Shown: piece after piece, positions 16,501-25,637 of the stretch
How positions within the stretch are numbered: position 1 is the stretch's first letter
How the letters are laid out: every line of letters starts with the position of its first letter
Origin: a virus
IMG/VR virus record: IMGVR_UViG_3300050014_000823
Location: 142,773-206,772 of that record
DNA length: 64,000 nt
Reading direction: 5' to 3' (one strand)
The notes under the pieces: generated by a model
Databases searched by the model: none
Told to the model about the DNA's origin: nothing
Seen by the model: the letters and a program-made list of their open reading frames with translations, nothing else
Program-made: the position numbers and the translations under genes

Positions 16501-18135
16501 GTCAACGGTTCGCATAAGATTAAATCCGGCTTGACGAAAATTATCCATGTATGCTTGACCACTATCAGTATCACCGCTAATCTGAAAATAAAATGCAGGT
16601 GATTCTAATGGTGCTACAGGATATCCACTATTGTCATATGGTAGAGAATTATTCGGAAAATCTGCCTGTGTTAGTGGTACTGTATTCGGATTAATCTTAC
16701 CTTGTACAGTATAAACGTATTCAGTTATATTAATAAAGGGTTCTGGAATACCAATAAGTAAGAATATTGATTTAATTGCTTGTCTTGTACCTTTAGACTT
16801 CCAAAGATAATTGGTGTTTATTAGAATCCTTCTCCAAAGTTCTATGTTTACTTCGGCAGGCATTAAGTCTGTGCCTAAAACTCTTTCGGTGCTGTCAATG
16901 CTTAAAAAATTATCAACAAGTTCGCCTTCGTTGACCAACGTGAAATAATCCCAACCAAATGTTCTTGCTAAGTTGCTCACTAATTGGTCGGGTATATTAT
17001 TTAATTTATCGTATGTGACTGTGTTTATATTAACCAAAGAGTCAATAAATTTTCTTAATTGGTCAAATTCCCAACCATAAACTCTCAAAAGTTTAGTCAT
17101 CTTACCGTCTTCAGTAAGGTCATAAGTCTTAATTGAGGCGGGTGTTAAGAATCTTGCAATTAAGTCGGTCTTAACTGCATCGTACTTAGCACCAATTGCC
17201 AACATAGATGTTAAAAACTTCTGATATGGAGTAGTACTAATATCTATATTATATCCGTCTGTTGTGGTCCACAACATTGAAGTTGTACTATATACAACAC
17301 TACCGTCATCAAGTAGTGATGGTTCATTTATTGTAAACTGAAAACCGCTTGTAAATTGTCTTTGTGAAACAATATATTGCTCATAACTTGTCAGTAATGC
17401 TCTGAATTCCTCAAAAACAAAATTATTTGGCTTGATATGAAAGTCAAGTTTATTGGTCATACCAGTATTGAACAGGAATGGGTTGCCTTGAGTTTTCACC
17501 CAAACATATGGTATGCCCGATGTATCGCCAGTAAAACCAATTAGTGGATATGCATTATTCGGGTCATATTTTGACCAAATTACATATTTCTCATAAGATA
17601 AGTTTAAGTTTCTGATTACCATGTCATTTGGTTGACTTAAATTACCCATATTAAAGACTAATCCGAATGTATTTGCAATACATGCTGAAGGAATCTGGAT
17701 TAATGACTCGTCAGTAATAACATTGTAGTTAAAATTAAGAATAGTTGGATTACCACCAAGAATTATATTTGAATTACAATAAAGACTTCCCGGATATTTT
17801 AAAATAATTTCCTGTATTGTAACTCTGAAGAATTCATATGTGCTACCAAATCTAACAAACGTATTAAGGTTGGATTTATCAAGATTTAGCACTGCGTTTA
17901 CTTGATATTGATGCAATACTGCAGATTGTACGTCAGTAACACCAAGAGTTTCCAGTGTAACAGGACGCACAAAAGAATCTAAGGTGTTTGTGTAGTCAAT
18001 TGGTATTCTACCACTAAAGTTAGAGGTAACAGAAAACGTACCAAACTGGAAAATGGTTTCTGATGCCGTGTTATTAAAATTTGTACCGTTTAAATTTTGG
18101 TCAAGACCTGTACCTACTACTTTTACTTTTGCCAC
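13525..18135 (-). CDS. Large tail/baseplate protein with P2 gpI-like core and C-terminal Fn3-like repeats
   Basis: 1536 residues starting at GTG 18135. Around residues 325-500 it has the helical signature of phage tail protein I-type baseplate parts (TEDGKMTKLLRVYGWEFDQ, WKSKGTRQAIKSIFLLIGIPE). Residues about 1080-1375 hold three repeats with the Bacteroidota Fn3-like pattern TTYYVRAYATSAVGTSYGNE. The last 160 residues form a separate beta domain (VYFGSVNNIQQSGIM). It is likely to join the baseplate to host-recognition modules. It follows a terminator and has a promoter motif 16 nt upstream. T4 gp7-like placement is possible but not shown. Confidence 0.7.
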   Translation of the reverse strand: MAKVKVVGTGLDQNLNGTNFNNTASETIFQFGTFSVTSNFSGRIPIDYTNTLDSFVRPVTLETLGVTDVQSAVLHQYQVNAVLNLDKSNLNTFVRFGSTYEFFRVTIQEIILKYPGSLYCNSNIILGGNPTILNFNYNVITDESLIQIPSACIANTFGLVFNMGNLSQPNDMVIRNLNLSYEKYVIWSKYDPNNAYPLIGFTGDTSGIPYVWVKTQGNPFLFNTGMTNKLDFHIKPNNFVFEEFRALLTSYEQYIVSQRQFTSGFQFTINEPSLLDDGSVVYSTTSMLWTTTDGYNIDISTTPYQKFLTSMLAIGAKYDAVKTDLIARFLTPASIKTYDLTEDGKMTKLLRVYGWEFDQLRKFIDSLVNINTVTYDKLNNIPDQLVSNLARTFGWDYFTLVNEGELVDNFLSIDSTERVLGTDLMPAEVNIELWRRILINTNYLWKSKGTRQAIKSIFLLIGIPEPFINITEYVYTVQGKINPNTVPLTQADFPNNSLPYDNSGYPVAPLESPAFYFQISGDTDSGQAYMDNFRQAGFNLMRTVDNKKSWIQTGATTRIHYSTPQYNQADSKLVLNTKEVDVALDTARGIEYDVYTYIEKDFAANSSGYTLPFSYVNISLPVTGTALSGQTEFTLPFNANKVGGYLEVRYNGILLTPNKYYDETGIHDAPTPPFDVPVPAYDYTYSKITNKIYLVRGSAINQGNQRDVIQATFVYSGGTHPVTGITVQYIVARIKPTLTQLGTYIPLPGYPRGDVQVTMNGIAMTKGTPQFVADYIVDPANSVGGLNNIIIQNPEVIAYLASIQNQSVVVAYLEVSGSNDINARSEVQRVDSFNTSKIYFNVSANKYVYKMNYKANSASDVKVLVDGIALEPGMDYDINPMNLFEIFLPRGINYGSVISVYYLVGGSAYFTPIVHDSFGVGDISKLSFLEFIELIQRRLINAKTRKTISDFKGGWYPTLLNVYIQYLIRGQLPYNDPLHSNGYTFENLYPFLSKYNAFFQRFVDELLSATIILKQGGLLVRNTVFTKQKFMYRRGVNLYSGNSTTMDMRGMPMVHYLGDDGSTFLINQEINAPPPPVDPTLFVETTAGSPGIGSINNFGGNNISISTGLNTITEYGVKYSTSPTGPWQKVFELGAPITNSYTMSASPSPLTPNTLYYYFAYIQSGIYSASGATLQATTLAVPIVPSLETLAGTSTQTTISTGGINVIGGNSANWYGMQFRISGAWSTTPLVAGPIIGSTYSYIINGLVANTTYEYRSYMVIGGVEYYGNVLTLATAQITPVAPTVTTNTITSIAQTTATGGGNVTDAGTQPVTARGIAWGVSSGPTIAGSHTVDGSGTGAFVSSMTGLAPNTTYYVRAYATSAVGTSYGNEVSFITPATPQVYFGSVNNIQQSGIMAADNATTQTFTITFKYFVSATCGNEYSGGYNQSQAQFEMSTDGVNFGMIDAVSCDVNPPQSGGYAEATGTTTVTVAATDIAKIRFRGNWSWSTGFSDSSDGGFWVEIISVVANIGGVTIKCNNRLQGSGTDFTPTLDCSI

Positions 18136-18151
18136 AATCTTTACATTTTAC

Positions 18152-18160
18152 TATAAATAC
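18152..18160 (-). promoter_or_regulatory. GTATTTATA late-type promoter motif
   Basis: 16 nt upstream of the GTG start at 18135, which supports that unusual start. Confidence 0.65.
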
Positions 18161-18170
18161 GATAATAAAA

Positions 18171-18199
18171 AAAATCCCAATTGTTTACATCGGGATTTT
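18171..18199 (-). terminator. Terminator hairpin
   Basis: AAAATCCC pairs with GGGATTTT, followed by a T-run on the minus strand. It ends the unit containing the gene that stops at 18226. Confidence 0.65.
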
Positions 18200-18225
18200 C
18201 TCGTTAATTTCTGTTGTTTGTACTA

Positions 18226-19125
18226 TTATATGTCTGCAATTACATCTTTAAAGTTTTGTGTCTCATCGATATTTGTCCTTTTTTGCTTTACTTCATATAG
18301 TGGAACATCGGTTACTGAGTCTTTAATTTCAAATAAATTAAACTGGTCTGTGATGACATTATTTTGGTCATAGTATGTTAAAATACCTTTCTGAACGTCT
18401 TTAACTTGATTTCCCGCAAGAATATTAGCAAGTGTATCAATGGTGTTCTGAACTAAGTCGATTTCAATAGCAAGCGGTGAAAAAAATGTGTTTGACATTA
18501 AAATTGTTTGTCCGGGATTACCAATGAACGGAAATACGTTTGGTTTCACATCGGAAGAACTGCTTGGAGTCAATTGTAAAAAAAGTAGTGTGCCTGCATC
18601 GTCAAAACGATATCTGATTGCCTTTTGAGTTGTATTTCCTACGTTTTCACTTATCAGAACTGCTTTATTTGATGTTGCAACATATCTTACCACATTTCTT
18701 AACTTAGTACCGTCTGTATTAATATATTCGATTCTATACCCCTGCAATGCGTTATTTGCCTGTAATGTTGCTGGAATAGTGTTGATATCAATCACAATTC
18801 CTTTGACGCTTGGAAGCGATGATAATACGCTACAGTCGATAATAACAGTACTATAAGTTTTAGGTTTGATGTAAATCGTGTAAATTCCCAACTGGTTAAA
18901 TATTGTTGCAGGCAGTTTAAGATTATACAAACCCTCTAAAAGGTTTTCATTACCCACAATTTGTTCGGTATCCGGAAGATAGTTATAAGAAAGAATTTCT
19001 TGTGGAACTAATGGGTAAATTATATCGTTCTGAATTTCTCTGCTTGGCGTATAATTATAATACATGCTGATATCGTTTAAATCAACATCAGAAGGTCTAA
19101 CCACACCATAAACACCTATCGCCAT
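18226..19125 (-). CDS. Baseplate/tail structural protein, uncharacterised
   Basis: 299 residues opening MAIGVYGVVRPSDVDLNDIS. The composition is that of a virion beta protein, with a C-terminal amphipathic helix region (IDTLANILAGNQVKDVQKGI). It lies between the large tail protein and the 147-residue gene of the wedge cluster. An HNH homing gene ends one base upstream of its start, so it probably depended on the upstream transcript before that gene arrived. No family is recognised; a baseplate wedge role is inferred from position. Confidence 0.6.
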   Translation of the reverse strand: MAIGVYGVVRPSDVDLNDISMYYNYTPSREIQNDIIYPLVPQEILSYNYLPDTEQIVGNENLLEGLYNLKLPATIFNQLGIYTIYIKPKTYSTVIIDCSVLSSLPSVKGIVIDINTIPATLQANNALQGYRIEYINTDGTKLRNVVRYVATSNKAVLISENVGNTTQKAIRYRFDDAGTLLFLQLTPSSSSDVKPNVFPFIGNPGQTILMSNTFFSPLAIEIDLVQNTIDTLANILAGNQVKDVQKGILTYYDQNNVITDQFNLFEIKDSVTDVPLYEVKQKRTNIDETQNFKDVIADI

Positions 19126-19126
19126 C

Positions 19127-19783
19127 TTAAACTTTTATTAATTCTTCTTTACTTATCGAACATTTTGTTCTCTTAACAACATTATCTCTCCAAGGTATAA
19201 ATACAAGATTATTTAAACTTGCAATTATTTCTGGTTTAATGTCATTTTTAAATCCCTCAAAAATTGAATATTTATGGTCCAAACAATATGCACCGTCAAT
19301 TCCAGAAACACCCCTTTTCTCATAATTTTCCAATAAACTAATTGGTTGTTTATTGGTTAATTTAACAACCAATAATCTATATTTTTTATATTCGGGTAAG
19401 TTTTTTAAATATGTGTTATATTCAATACCTGTGCGTTTAACTAAACCTACAGAAACTCCTTCACTAACAGTTCTCCTATAATTAACGGTAGTTAAATATT
19501 TATCTAAATATGAAGCATTTATATTCAACACTTTACTGATTTCCTTAGCACTTTTATATTCAAACAAATATAATTTACGTATTTCATCCCTTTGTTTTTC
19601 GCTTAATATAATTTTAATACCATTACTTTTCCCTTTTCTTAATACATGTTCTCTTTTTAAAATCCTGTTTATCGGAGTGAGACTTGTGTTAAGTAGTTCT
19701 CCAATTTTTTTCGTACTTAATCCATCAATCAAATAATAATTTTTGATTTTATTAACTTCAATATCAGAAAATTCTATCCTCAT
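19127..19783 (-). CDS. HNH homing-type endonuclease with helix-turn-helix repeats
   Basis: 218 residues. Two helix-turn-helix segments lie in the N-terminal half (STKKIGELLNTSLTPINRIL and SAKEISKVLNINASYLDKYL). The C-terminal half has an HNH-type core: YCLDHKYSIFEGF, then PEIIASLNNLVFIPWRDN and a Lys, matching the DHxxSI...P...NL...N..K pattern of phage HNH homing enzymes. The gene fits between two structural genes, overlapping the upstream one by 4 nt and ending one base before the downstream start. It is a free-standing mobile gene rather than part of the tail machinery. Confidence 0.8.
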   Translation of the reverse strand: MRIEFSDIEVNKIKNYYLIDGLSTKKIGELLNTSLTPINRILKREHVLRKGKSNGIKIILSEKQRDEIRKLYLFEYKSAKEISKVLNINASYLDKYLTTVNYRRTVSEGVSVGLVKRTGIEYNTYLKNLPEYKKYRLLVVKLTNKQPISLLENYEKRGVSGIDGAYCLDHKYSIFEGFKNDIKPEIIASLNNLVFIPWRDNVVKRTKCSISKEELIKV

Positions 19784-20223
19784 GTGTTATTAACTATATT
19801 AAAGAAATTACCGCCAGCATATGTCGTCAAATCAACCAAACTTTGAATATATTCAAGTCTGTAGTTTTGGTCAAAAGCCGACAATTCTTGTCTTACTATA
19901 AATACATCATCATAAATTTTTGGGTTACTGATAATGTTTTCTTTATTCGGGTCTTTATAAATCGGTGCAGTAATGAAGTCTGGACTGCTATATCCTTGTC
20001 CAATAAAGCTAAACGTAGTCCCACTTGTTTCACCTGTGAGAATGTCTGTATATTTTATGCCACCAAGATAATACACTACTTTTGAACCTGCTGTTGAGAC
20101 AAAATAATCTACACCATCAAATGTCGGACTACCGTTACCAACATATTGCAATAGAAAATTACTTGTGATTGTATATTTTCGCAATTCTGTTAATCGACTA
20201 CTTGATGAACCTGTTACTACCAT
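19780..20223 (-). CDS. Small tail/baseplate protein, uncharacterised
   Basis: 147 residues, rich in Ser, Gly, Tyr and Asn. It opens MVVTGSSSSRLTELRKYTIT and ends with a helical segment RLEYIQSLVDLTTYAGGNFF. It has its own promoter motif 11 nt upstream, within the end of the adhesin gene before it. Position among baseplate genes is the only clue to function. Confidence 0.58.
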   Translation of the reverse strand: MVVTGSSSSRLTELRKYTITSNFLLQYVGNGSPTFDGVDYFVSTAGSKVVYYLGGIKYTDILTGETSGTTFSFIGQGYSSPDFITAPIYKDPNKENIISNPKIYDDVFIVRQELSAFDQNYRLEYIQSLVDLTTYAGGNFFNIVNNT

Positions 20224-20234
20224 TTTAATTTTAT

Positions 20235-20243
20235 TATAAATAC
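20235..20243 (-). promoter_or_regulatory. GTATTTATA late-type promoter motif
   Basis: 11 nt upstream of the start at 20223, overlapping the TAG stop of the preceding adhesin gene. Confidence 0.62.
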
Positions 20244-23095
20244 TATACTGGTGCTATATCACCTGCATATACATCATTAGGACTACCTATGACATAATTA
20301 CCAACAATATTTGACACACCCACCAAGTATGCATCGGCAGATGCTGCAGACTCTGGACAAATACTTGCAGCTCGTGTTGTAAGATATAAATTATCTCCTG
20401 CATTAACTATAAACGGACCCCAAATTCCACCAATATATCCACTGAAACTACTTGCAATACTACAGCTACATTTGGTTACACCATTACATACGATACAAAC
20501 ACCTGCAGTGCCTTTAAACGCATTTTTACCAAGACTATATGCAACACATAAATTAAATGAATCTCCTGCACACATAGATGGACACAATTGACCCTCACAC
20601 GTAGAATTAAATATATCCAAATATATCTGACAAACATATGATGCAGTGGTTGTGGTTGTTGTAGTAGTTGGCAACGTAGTTGTCGTTGTAGTTGTTGTCG
20701 TAGGTGGAGGACCGCCTGCATAGCTACAGCAACAATATGGATTACATCTTGCAAAATTGCCAGAAATTGGTGTAACACCAATACATACTGCTGACATACT
20801 ACCACCATGACAAGAAATATTTCCCACTTCAGTATAATTAAACATACGAACATCGTCACCAGGAAGAACTTGGAATGAAATTGAAGGCATTAAACAAACC
20901 TGTGCTTCGGTTATGCAACAACATAGCATTGGATTACCATTACACATTACACAGAAACGTGAGAACGAACCCGGTGCTTGGTCATAATTAACACATAAAT
21001 CACCAGTTATGCATGCACAATAACATTCACCTGCGCTCATTGGATATGATGAAGCCAAGCAAAAATCTCTTGCACTATAAATACCACCATCATTGCCTGG
21101 AGCAACATATGTCATACATAAATCAATATATTTTACCGCAGGTGGTGGAAGTGTTGTGGTAGTCGTGGTAGTTGTTGTTGTTGTGGTTGTCGTAGGTGGA
21201 GTTCCCCCTGCATAACTACAGCAACAATAAGGCGTTCCTAATTGATAATTGCCAACAATCGGAGCAACTGAACGAATACATATGCCTGACATTGTACCAC
21301 CCGGACATGTAATGTTTGCTACTTCCGTATAATTACACATGTACACCGTATCACCTTGATGAACAATAATTGTGGTACTTGGTATAGCACAAACTTCTGT
21401 TTGGTCTATGCAACAAGTTAAACAACATGACCCATTATGACCTATACCCGCACGTGAGTATGAACCCGGTGCTTGGTTATAATTAACACATAAATCAGCC
21501 ATTAAACAAACAGAATAACTATCGCCCGGAGCCATTGGACTCGATGTTGCTAAACAAAATTCTCTTGTACTATAAACACTACCGTCATTACCGGGAGCAG
21601 CATATGTTTGAAATAAAGTAACATAATTCGGTGGTGGTGCAGTAGTCGTTGTGGTAGTTGTTGTCGTTGTAGTAGTCGTTGTAGTACTTGTTGTGGTTGT
21701 CGCCTCTGTTGTAAACACCGATTGACCATCATATGCAGTTCCTGCATTATTGGTTGCATATACACCTACATAATAGGTTGTAGCTGGAATTAAACCAGTC
21801 ATTAAACTTGCAAAGCCGACACCAACAGTATTATTGCCATCAGTTGTTTTAAAATTCGCAGTTGTTGGGTTTGGACTTGTACTCCAAACAATACCACTTA
21901 CAGTTATTGGTGCGCCACCGTCACTAAGTATGACTCCACCGCCTTGTGCTGTTGTTTGAGTTACACTACCTGCGCCACCAGTTGCTACTGTTGGTAAATC
22001 TGCTGCTGTTTTGAACAATACTTCATTACCATAAGCGATACCCACAGCATTAATTGCATATGCTCGTACATAATATGAAGTAATCTTAGTCAATCCTGTG
22101 ATTGAAGACGTAAATGTTCCAATACCTGTTCCATCGACAACAACATTGTCCAGAATTGTCGGAGTACTACTTGTGCTCCAAACTATTCCTTTCTCAGTTA
22201 CAGGATTACCACCTTCTGAAGTCACATTACCACCACCTGTTGCAGTTGTTTGTGCAATTGCAGTAATACTGCTTGTGGTTACAGTTGCAAGTCCCCAAGT
22301 ACTGAATGACAATTCACTACCGTACATAATATCTGTATTATTAACTGCATATGCTCGAACAAAATATGTTGTTGATGTAGTTAAACCCGTCAAATAACTA
22401 TTAAAATTACCAATTCCAAACCCATTCGTTGTTGTATTGCCTGCAATGGTAGGTCCAGAGAATAATCCCCAAGCAACACCACGTCTGATTATCGGACTAC
22501 CGCCATCAGCAGTTATTTCACCACCAGTGGTTGCACCACTTGACGTAATATTTGTTATTGGTTTTGTAGAAATTGTAGAAATTGCTAATGTCGTGAAATT
22601 TACTTCCTCACCATAAACAAGTCCAGCACTATTAATAGCATATGCACGTGCATAATATGTAGTAAGATTTGTTAAACCGCTTATTGGCACTGTAAAAGTA
22701 CCTAATCCACCTGCAACAATTATTTTTGTACTTGCTGTTGTCGGATTTGGACTTGTACTATATACAAGACCTCTTTGTGTAACAGCATGTCCACCGTCTG
22801 CAAGAACCGCACCACCGCCAATTGCAGAGTTTTTAGTAATTGTTGAAAATGTGTTTGTTGATACTGTTAAAGTAGTTAAAGGCGGTGCTATATAAGCACT
22901 AAAGAAACCAATATCTTCGGCATCCTGTGTCAAACTAAATTTGACATAGTATGTTTTGCTCAAATCGGGAACAAGCGTCATTGTGGTTGCCGTACAGCCA
23001 GTAATGAGAATACCCGTTTCCGGGTCTCTGTACGAACACGGAGCAGTTGTTCCGGTTGTCATTATCCGATATATTGTTTTCTTTATGAGTTCCAT
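20243..23095 (-). CDS. Modular tail adhesin with Fn3-like repeats, poly-Thr linkers and three Cys-rich modules
   Basis: 950 residues. The start ATG at 23095 overlaps the stop of the gp6-like gene (TAATG), so translation is coupled. Residues 75-460 hold about five Fn3-like repeats with the Bacteroidota pattern TTYYVRAYAINAVGIAYGNE. Three Thr tracts (near 463-485, 632-648 and 795-817) each precede a Cys-rich module. The first two modules share APGNDG, DLCVNY, QAPGS and end in PYCCCSYAGG, so they are a direct duplication; the third is more diverged. Likely a receptor-binding protein attached to the baseplate. It ends with TAG. Confidence 0.72.
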   Translation of the reverse strand: MELIKKTIYRIMTTGTTAPCSYRDPETGILITGCTATTMTLVPDLSKTYYVKFSLTQDAEDIGFFSAYIAPPLTTLTVSTNTFSTITKNSAIGGGAVLADGGHAVTQRGLVYSTSPNPTTASTKIIVAGGLGTFTVPISGLTNLTTYYARAYAINSAGLVYGEEVNFTTLAISTISTKPITNITSSGATTGGEITADGGSPIIRRGVAWGLFSGPTIAGNTTTNGFGIGNFNSYLTGLTTSTTYFVRAYAVNNTDIMYGSELSFSTWGLATVTTSSITAIAQTTATGGGNVTSEGGNPVTEKGIVWSTSSTPTILDNVVVDGTGIGTFTSSITGLTKITSYYVRAYAINAVGIAYGNEVLFKTAADLPTVATGGAGSVTQTTAQGGGVILSDGGAPITVSGIVWSTSPNPTTANFKTTDGNNTVGVGFASLMTGLIPATTYYVGVYATNNAGTAYDGQSVFTTEATTTTSTTTTTTTTTTTTTTTAPPPNYVTLFQTYAAPGNDGSVYSTREFCLATSSPMAPGDSYSVCLMADLCVNYNQAPGSYSRAGIGHNGSCCLTCCIDQTEVCAIPSTTIIVHQGDTVYMCNYTEVANITCPGGTMSGICIRSVAPIVGNYQLGTPYCCCSYAGGTPPTTTTTTTTTTTTTTLPPPAVKYIDLCMTYVAPGNDGGIYSARDFCLASSYPMSAGECYCACITGDLCVNYDQAPGSFSRFCVMCNGNPMLCCCITEAQVCLMPSISFQVLPGDDVRMFNYTEVGNISCHGGSMSAVCIGVTPISGNFARCNPYCCCSYAGGPPPTTTTTTTTTLPTTTTTTTTASYVCQIYLDIFNSTCEGQLCPSMCAGDSFNLCVAYSLGKNAFKGTAGVCIVCNGVTKCSCSIASSFSGYIGGIWGPFIVNAGDNLYLTTRAASICPESAASADAYLVGVSNIVGNYVIGSPNDVYAGDIAPV
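20644..20706 (-). repeat. Poly-threonine linker tract
   Basis: Encodes a Thr run with one LP break just before the third Cys-rich module. Confidence 0.8.
21151..21196 (-). repeat. Poly-threonine linker tract
   Basis: Encodes a Thr run ending in LPPPAVKYIDLC at the second Cys-rich module. Confidence 0.8.
21640..21702 (-). repeat. Poly-threonine linker tract
   Basis: Encodes a Thr run that joins the last Fn3-like repeat to the first Cys-rich module. Confidence 0.8.
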
Positions 23096-24942
23096 TATAC
23101 AACAGACTTTCTCAGATATACTTTAATGTCCTTTTCGGGATATTTTATTTCAAACATACCGTCTTCGGTAGAATAAATAGTGTTGTTGATTATTTTAATC
23201 TCACCAGTTGTGGTATTCAAGATTTCCTGAGAAACAACGTTGTTCGAATACTGACCACCAACTCTATTATAAACCTTAATACTGATGACGTTTATAACAC
23301 CATTTGCAGAGAGTATTTGTTTCTGAAGTCTACCAAGGAAAATATTTTCGTCCATTTCGTAGTTGTTCACATCAAAATAATCTCTGACAATTGTAATAAT
23401 GCTATTGGCTATCTGATTATCTGCAATGTTTTCCACATATACGTCAATATCGAATGCCAAGTTGTAAATTTTACCGTCTTTAATCTCCACATAGTCATTT
23501 ACCATGCGGAATTCGGTTAGGTATTCCGCAATATTATCTTTTAACAGAGTATTGCTTGTATTTGACAACTTACCGTCCACACCAATGCCGAGCATCGAAA
23601 TAACTACCTTATTATTGTATTTAAAAGCATTTGCCCTAAAAGGTGAACCAAACTTACCTGGCATTTTATAGAGTTGTAATAAATAATCTGTAAGCGTGAC
23701 ATCCCTTGTTTGACTTGCAAAATTAAACTTGATTAACTGTCTTATTTGCTCAATGCTCAAACCATCATTACCGCCAATGGCAGGTATTGGATTATTAGTT
23801 TTTAAACTTCTCTGTACACTCTGATTAAAGTCAGAACGTGAACCTGCAACTCTCAGAGAATATCCACCGAGTTGTGTAAGGGTTGCTGCACCGAGATTTG
23901 AATTAATACCGCCACCAACTCTATATCTCACAAATAATGTATAGTTTGGTTTAAGTTTTTCACCCAAAGCGGTGTTATTTAAGAAGTTATCGAGAAAATA
24001 CTTATTACTTACACCAACTTTAATAAAGCCGTTTTTAAATGCGTCAGCATCTGCATCGCCACTACCGAAGGTCAGTTTACAATAACCGTTTGGGGTATAT
24101 TCTTTAATGAATTTCTTCGTTATGTCAATCCAACGAGCAGCTTTAATACCCGTATTCTGTGTGTTAACCGAACTGCTGAAGTTCTCAACAAAAACTCTTT
24201 GCTGTGCAAGCCACTCCACTTCATAAAATCTATTTTCACTTGTATATAAATCTGAAAGCGGTGGATTGTTAGTATAATTTGTACCTTCGAGCAAAATAAC
24301 GTTTTCTATTTCAATTACATCTGGGTCTGGAAGTGTTATACTAAAAAATGATGTAACGTCTTGTGGATTAATTATTCTTTTATATATGCTTGTTGAACCA
24401 TTGATAACTACTTCTCTTTTGGTAACATTATAGCTTACGATAATACCATTTGAGTTTAAGTTTGGTATAATTGAACGATTAGGGTCACCAAGATTGCTCA
24501 TAGGTGAATTCCAGTCAATTGTGTCTTGTGTTTCAAATATTTTACCACCACCAAGTACCTGTGCGCCAGGAGCAAGCGTAGGATAATAACTGGCATCGGG
24601 TCTATCACCAAGTACAGGAACAGTTACAGAAAAGTCTACTACTGTTACAGAAGGTCGTCTGCCGGGAATATTAAATCCCATATTTTTTGCAATATTTAAT
24701 ATTGATGACCTCAATTGTGCATACTCCAATTGTGTTTCTTGAAATGCTCTGTCAGTATTAACGCTCAAGTTATTACCAACACCCGCATTTAAGTCGATTA
24801 ACATAGCACCAACGGAACTATCGGTAAAATCAGATAAAACTTCTGGATATGCTTGACGAATAAACGAAATCAAATCTGTTTTGATTTCCCCAAATGTTCG
24901 TGAGCCATATTGAATTATGTTTGTTGAATTGTCAGTAGCCAT
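23095..24942 (-). CDS. Baseplate wedge protein, T4 gp6 / baseplate J-like
   Basis: 615 residues. The N-terminus (YGSRTFGEIKTDLISFIRQ, then a segment with DFTDSSVGAMLIDL and AYPEVLSDF) and the following FQETQLEYAQLRSSILNIAK match the baseplate J/gp6 family that forms the wedge ring around the tail tube. The C-terminal half has the GVDGKLSNTSNTLLKDNIAEY and FDIDVYVE segments typical of the family. It follows the gp25-like gene, as in many contractile systems, but a homing gene now lies between them. Start 24942 overlaps that gene's stop. Confidence 0.85.
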   Translation of the reverse strand: MATDNSTNIIQYGSRTFGEIKTDLISFIRQAYPEVLSDFTDSSVGAMLIDLNAGVGNNLSVNTDRAFQETQLEYAQLRSSILNIAKNMGFNIPGRRPSVTVVDFSVTVPVLGDRPDASYYPTLAPGAQVLGGGKIFETQDTIDWNSPMSNLGDPNRSIIPNLNSNGIIVSYNVTKREVVINGSTSIYKRIINPQDVTSFFSITLPDPDVIEIENVILLEGTNYTNNPPLSDLYTSENRFYEVEWLAQQRVFVENFSSSVNTQNTGIKAARWIDITKKFIKEYTPNGYCKLTFGSGDADADAFKNGFIKVGVSNKYFLDNFLNNTALGEKLKPNYTLFVRYRVGGGINSNLGAATLTQLGGYSLRVAGSRSDFNQSVQRSLKTNNPIPAIGGNDGLSIEQIRQLIKFNFASQTRDVTLTDYLLQLYKMPGKFGSPFRANAFKYNNKVVISMLGIGVDGKLSNTSNTLLKDNIAEYLTEFRMVNDYVEIKDGKIYNLAFDIDVYVENIADNQIANSIITIVRDYFDVNNYEMDENIFLGRLQKQILSANGVINVISIKVYNRVGGQYSNNVVSQEILNTTTGEIKIINNTIYSTEDGMFEIKYPEKDIKVYLRKSVV

Positions 24943-25634
24943 TATATTATGTTTTTTAAAATTCGATTAATATTATTTATTTCGCTGTATTTTATTCTCA
25001 ACAATAAGATATTTTTACTGTTGGCATATAAATTTTTTGCTTCGTCATTACTTTGTCTTATGTTAAGTTTAGCACTACCGCCCCAATATTCGATTGGTTT
25101 AAAGTGTTGTTCTCCGTCATACTCAATAAGTATGTTTACCGTTGGTAAATAGAAATCGAATGATAGTTTATTTTTACCACAATCAGCAAATCTTTTTTCT
25201 TTAACATATTCAATCATATGCATATCCAAATATTTTTTTATTAATAATTCGCCTTTAGATAATTTACATATTGAGCAACCTTTACCGTTTAAATGACCGT
25301 TTGGTGTCTGATTGAATATGCCGTGTTCTGGACAAATTATATTAATTTTATTATGTGCATTAACGTATTCAACTAAAGAATACCCATATCTATTGTTGTG
25401 TATTAAGTTTGCTTTATCAATAAATTCATTTAATGTTATATAATTACCAGCACATTTGGGACATCCATGATTACGTAAATGATGTTTTGGTATTTGTTCG
25501 AAAACTCCATGTTCTGCACACACTATTTTAATTCTCGAAACATTATTAACATAGTCCACTAACGAATAATCGTATTTCTCGTCATGAATTTTCTTAGCCT
25601 TTTCAATAAATTCTTCAGTGGTATATTTTTTCAT
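24942..25634 (-). CDS. DUF723-type repeat protein with Vsr/PD-(D/E)XK-like nuclease domain (homing-type)
   Basis: 230 residues. Two DUF723-like units (FIEKAKKIHDEKYDYSLVDY, then ICPEHGIF..GHL..KGC.IC) make Cys/His-containing DNA-binding repeats. The C-terminal nuclease part has Glu 129 (SKGEL), Asp 160 (SFDFYLP), then ILIEYDGEQHF (Glu 171, Asp 173, His 177), as in Vsr-like homing enzymes. It sits between the gp25-like and gp6-like genes with a 3-nt gap and a 1-nt overlap. Two paralogues are at 31358-32101 and 44110-44829. Confidence 0.78.
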   Translation of the reverse strand: MKKYTTEEFIEKAKKIHDEKYDYSLVDYVNNVSRIKIVCAEHGVFEQIPKHHLRNHGCPKCAGNYITLNEFIDKANLIHNNRYGYSLVEYVNAHNKINIICPEHGIFNQTPNGHLNGKGCSICKLSKGELLIKKYLDMHMIEYVKEKRFADCGKNKLSFDFYLPTVNILIEYDGEQHFKPIEYWGGSAKLNIRQSNDEAKNLYANSKNILLLRIKYSEINNINRILKNII

Positions 25635-25637
25635 ATT

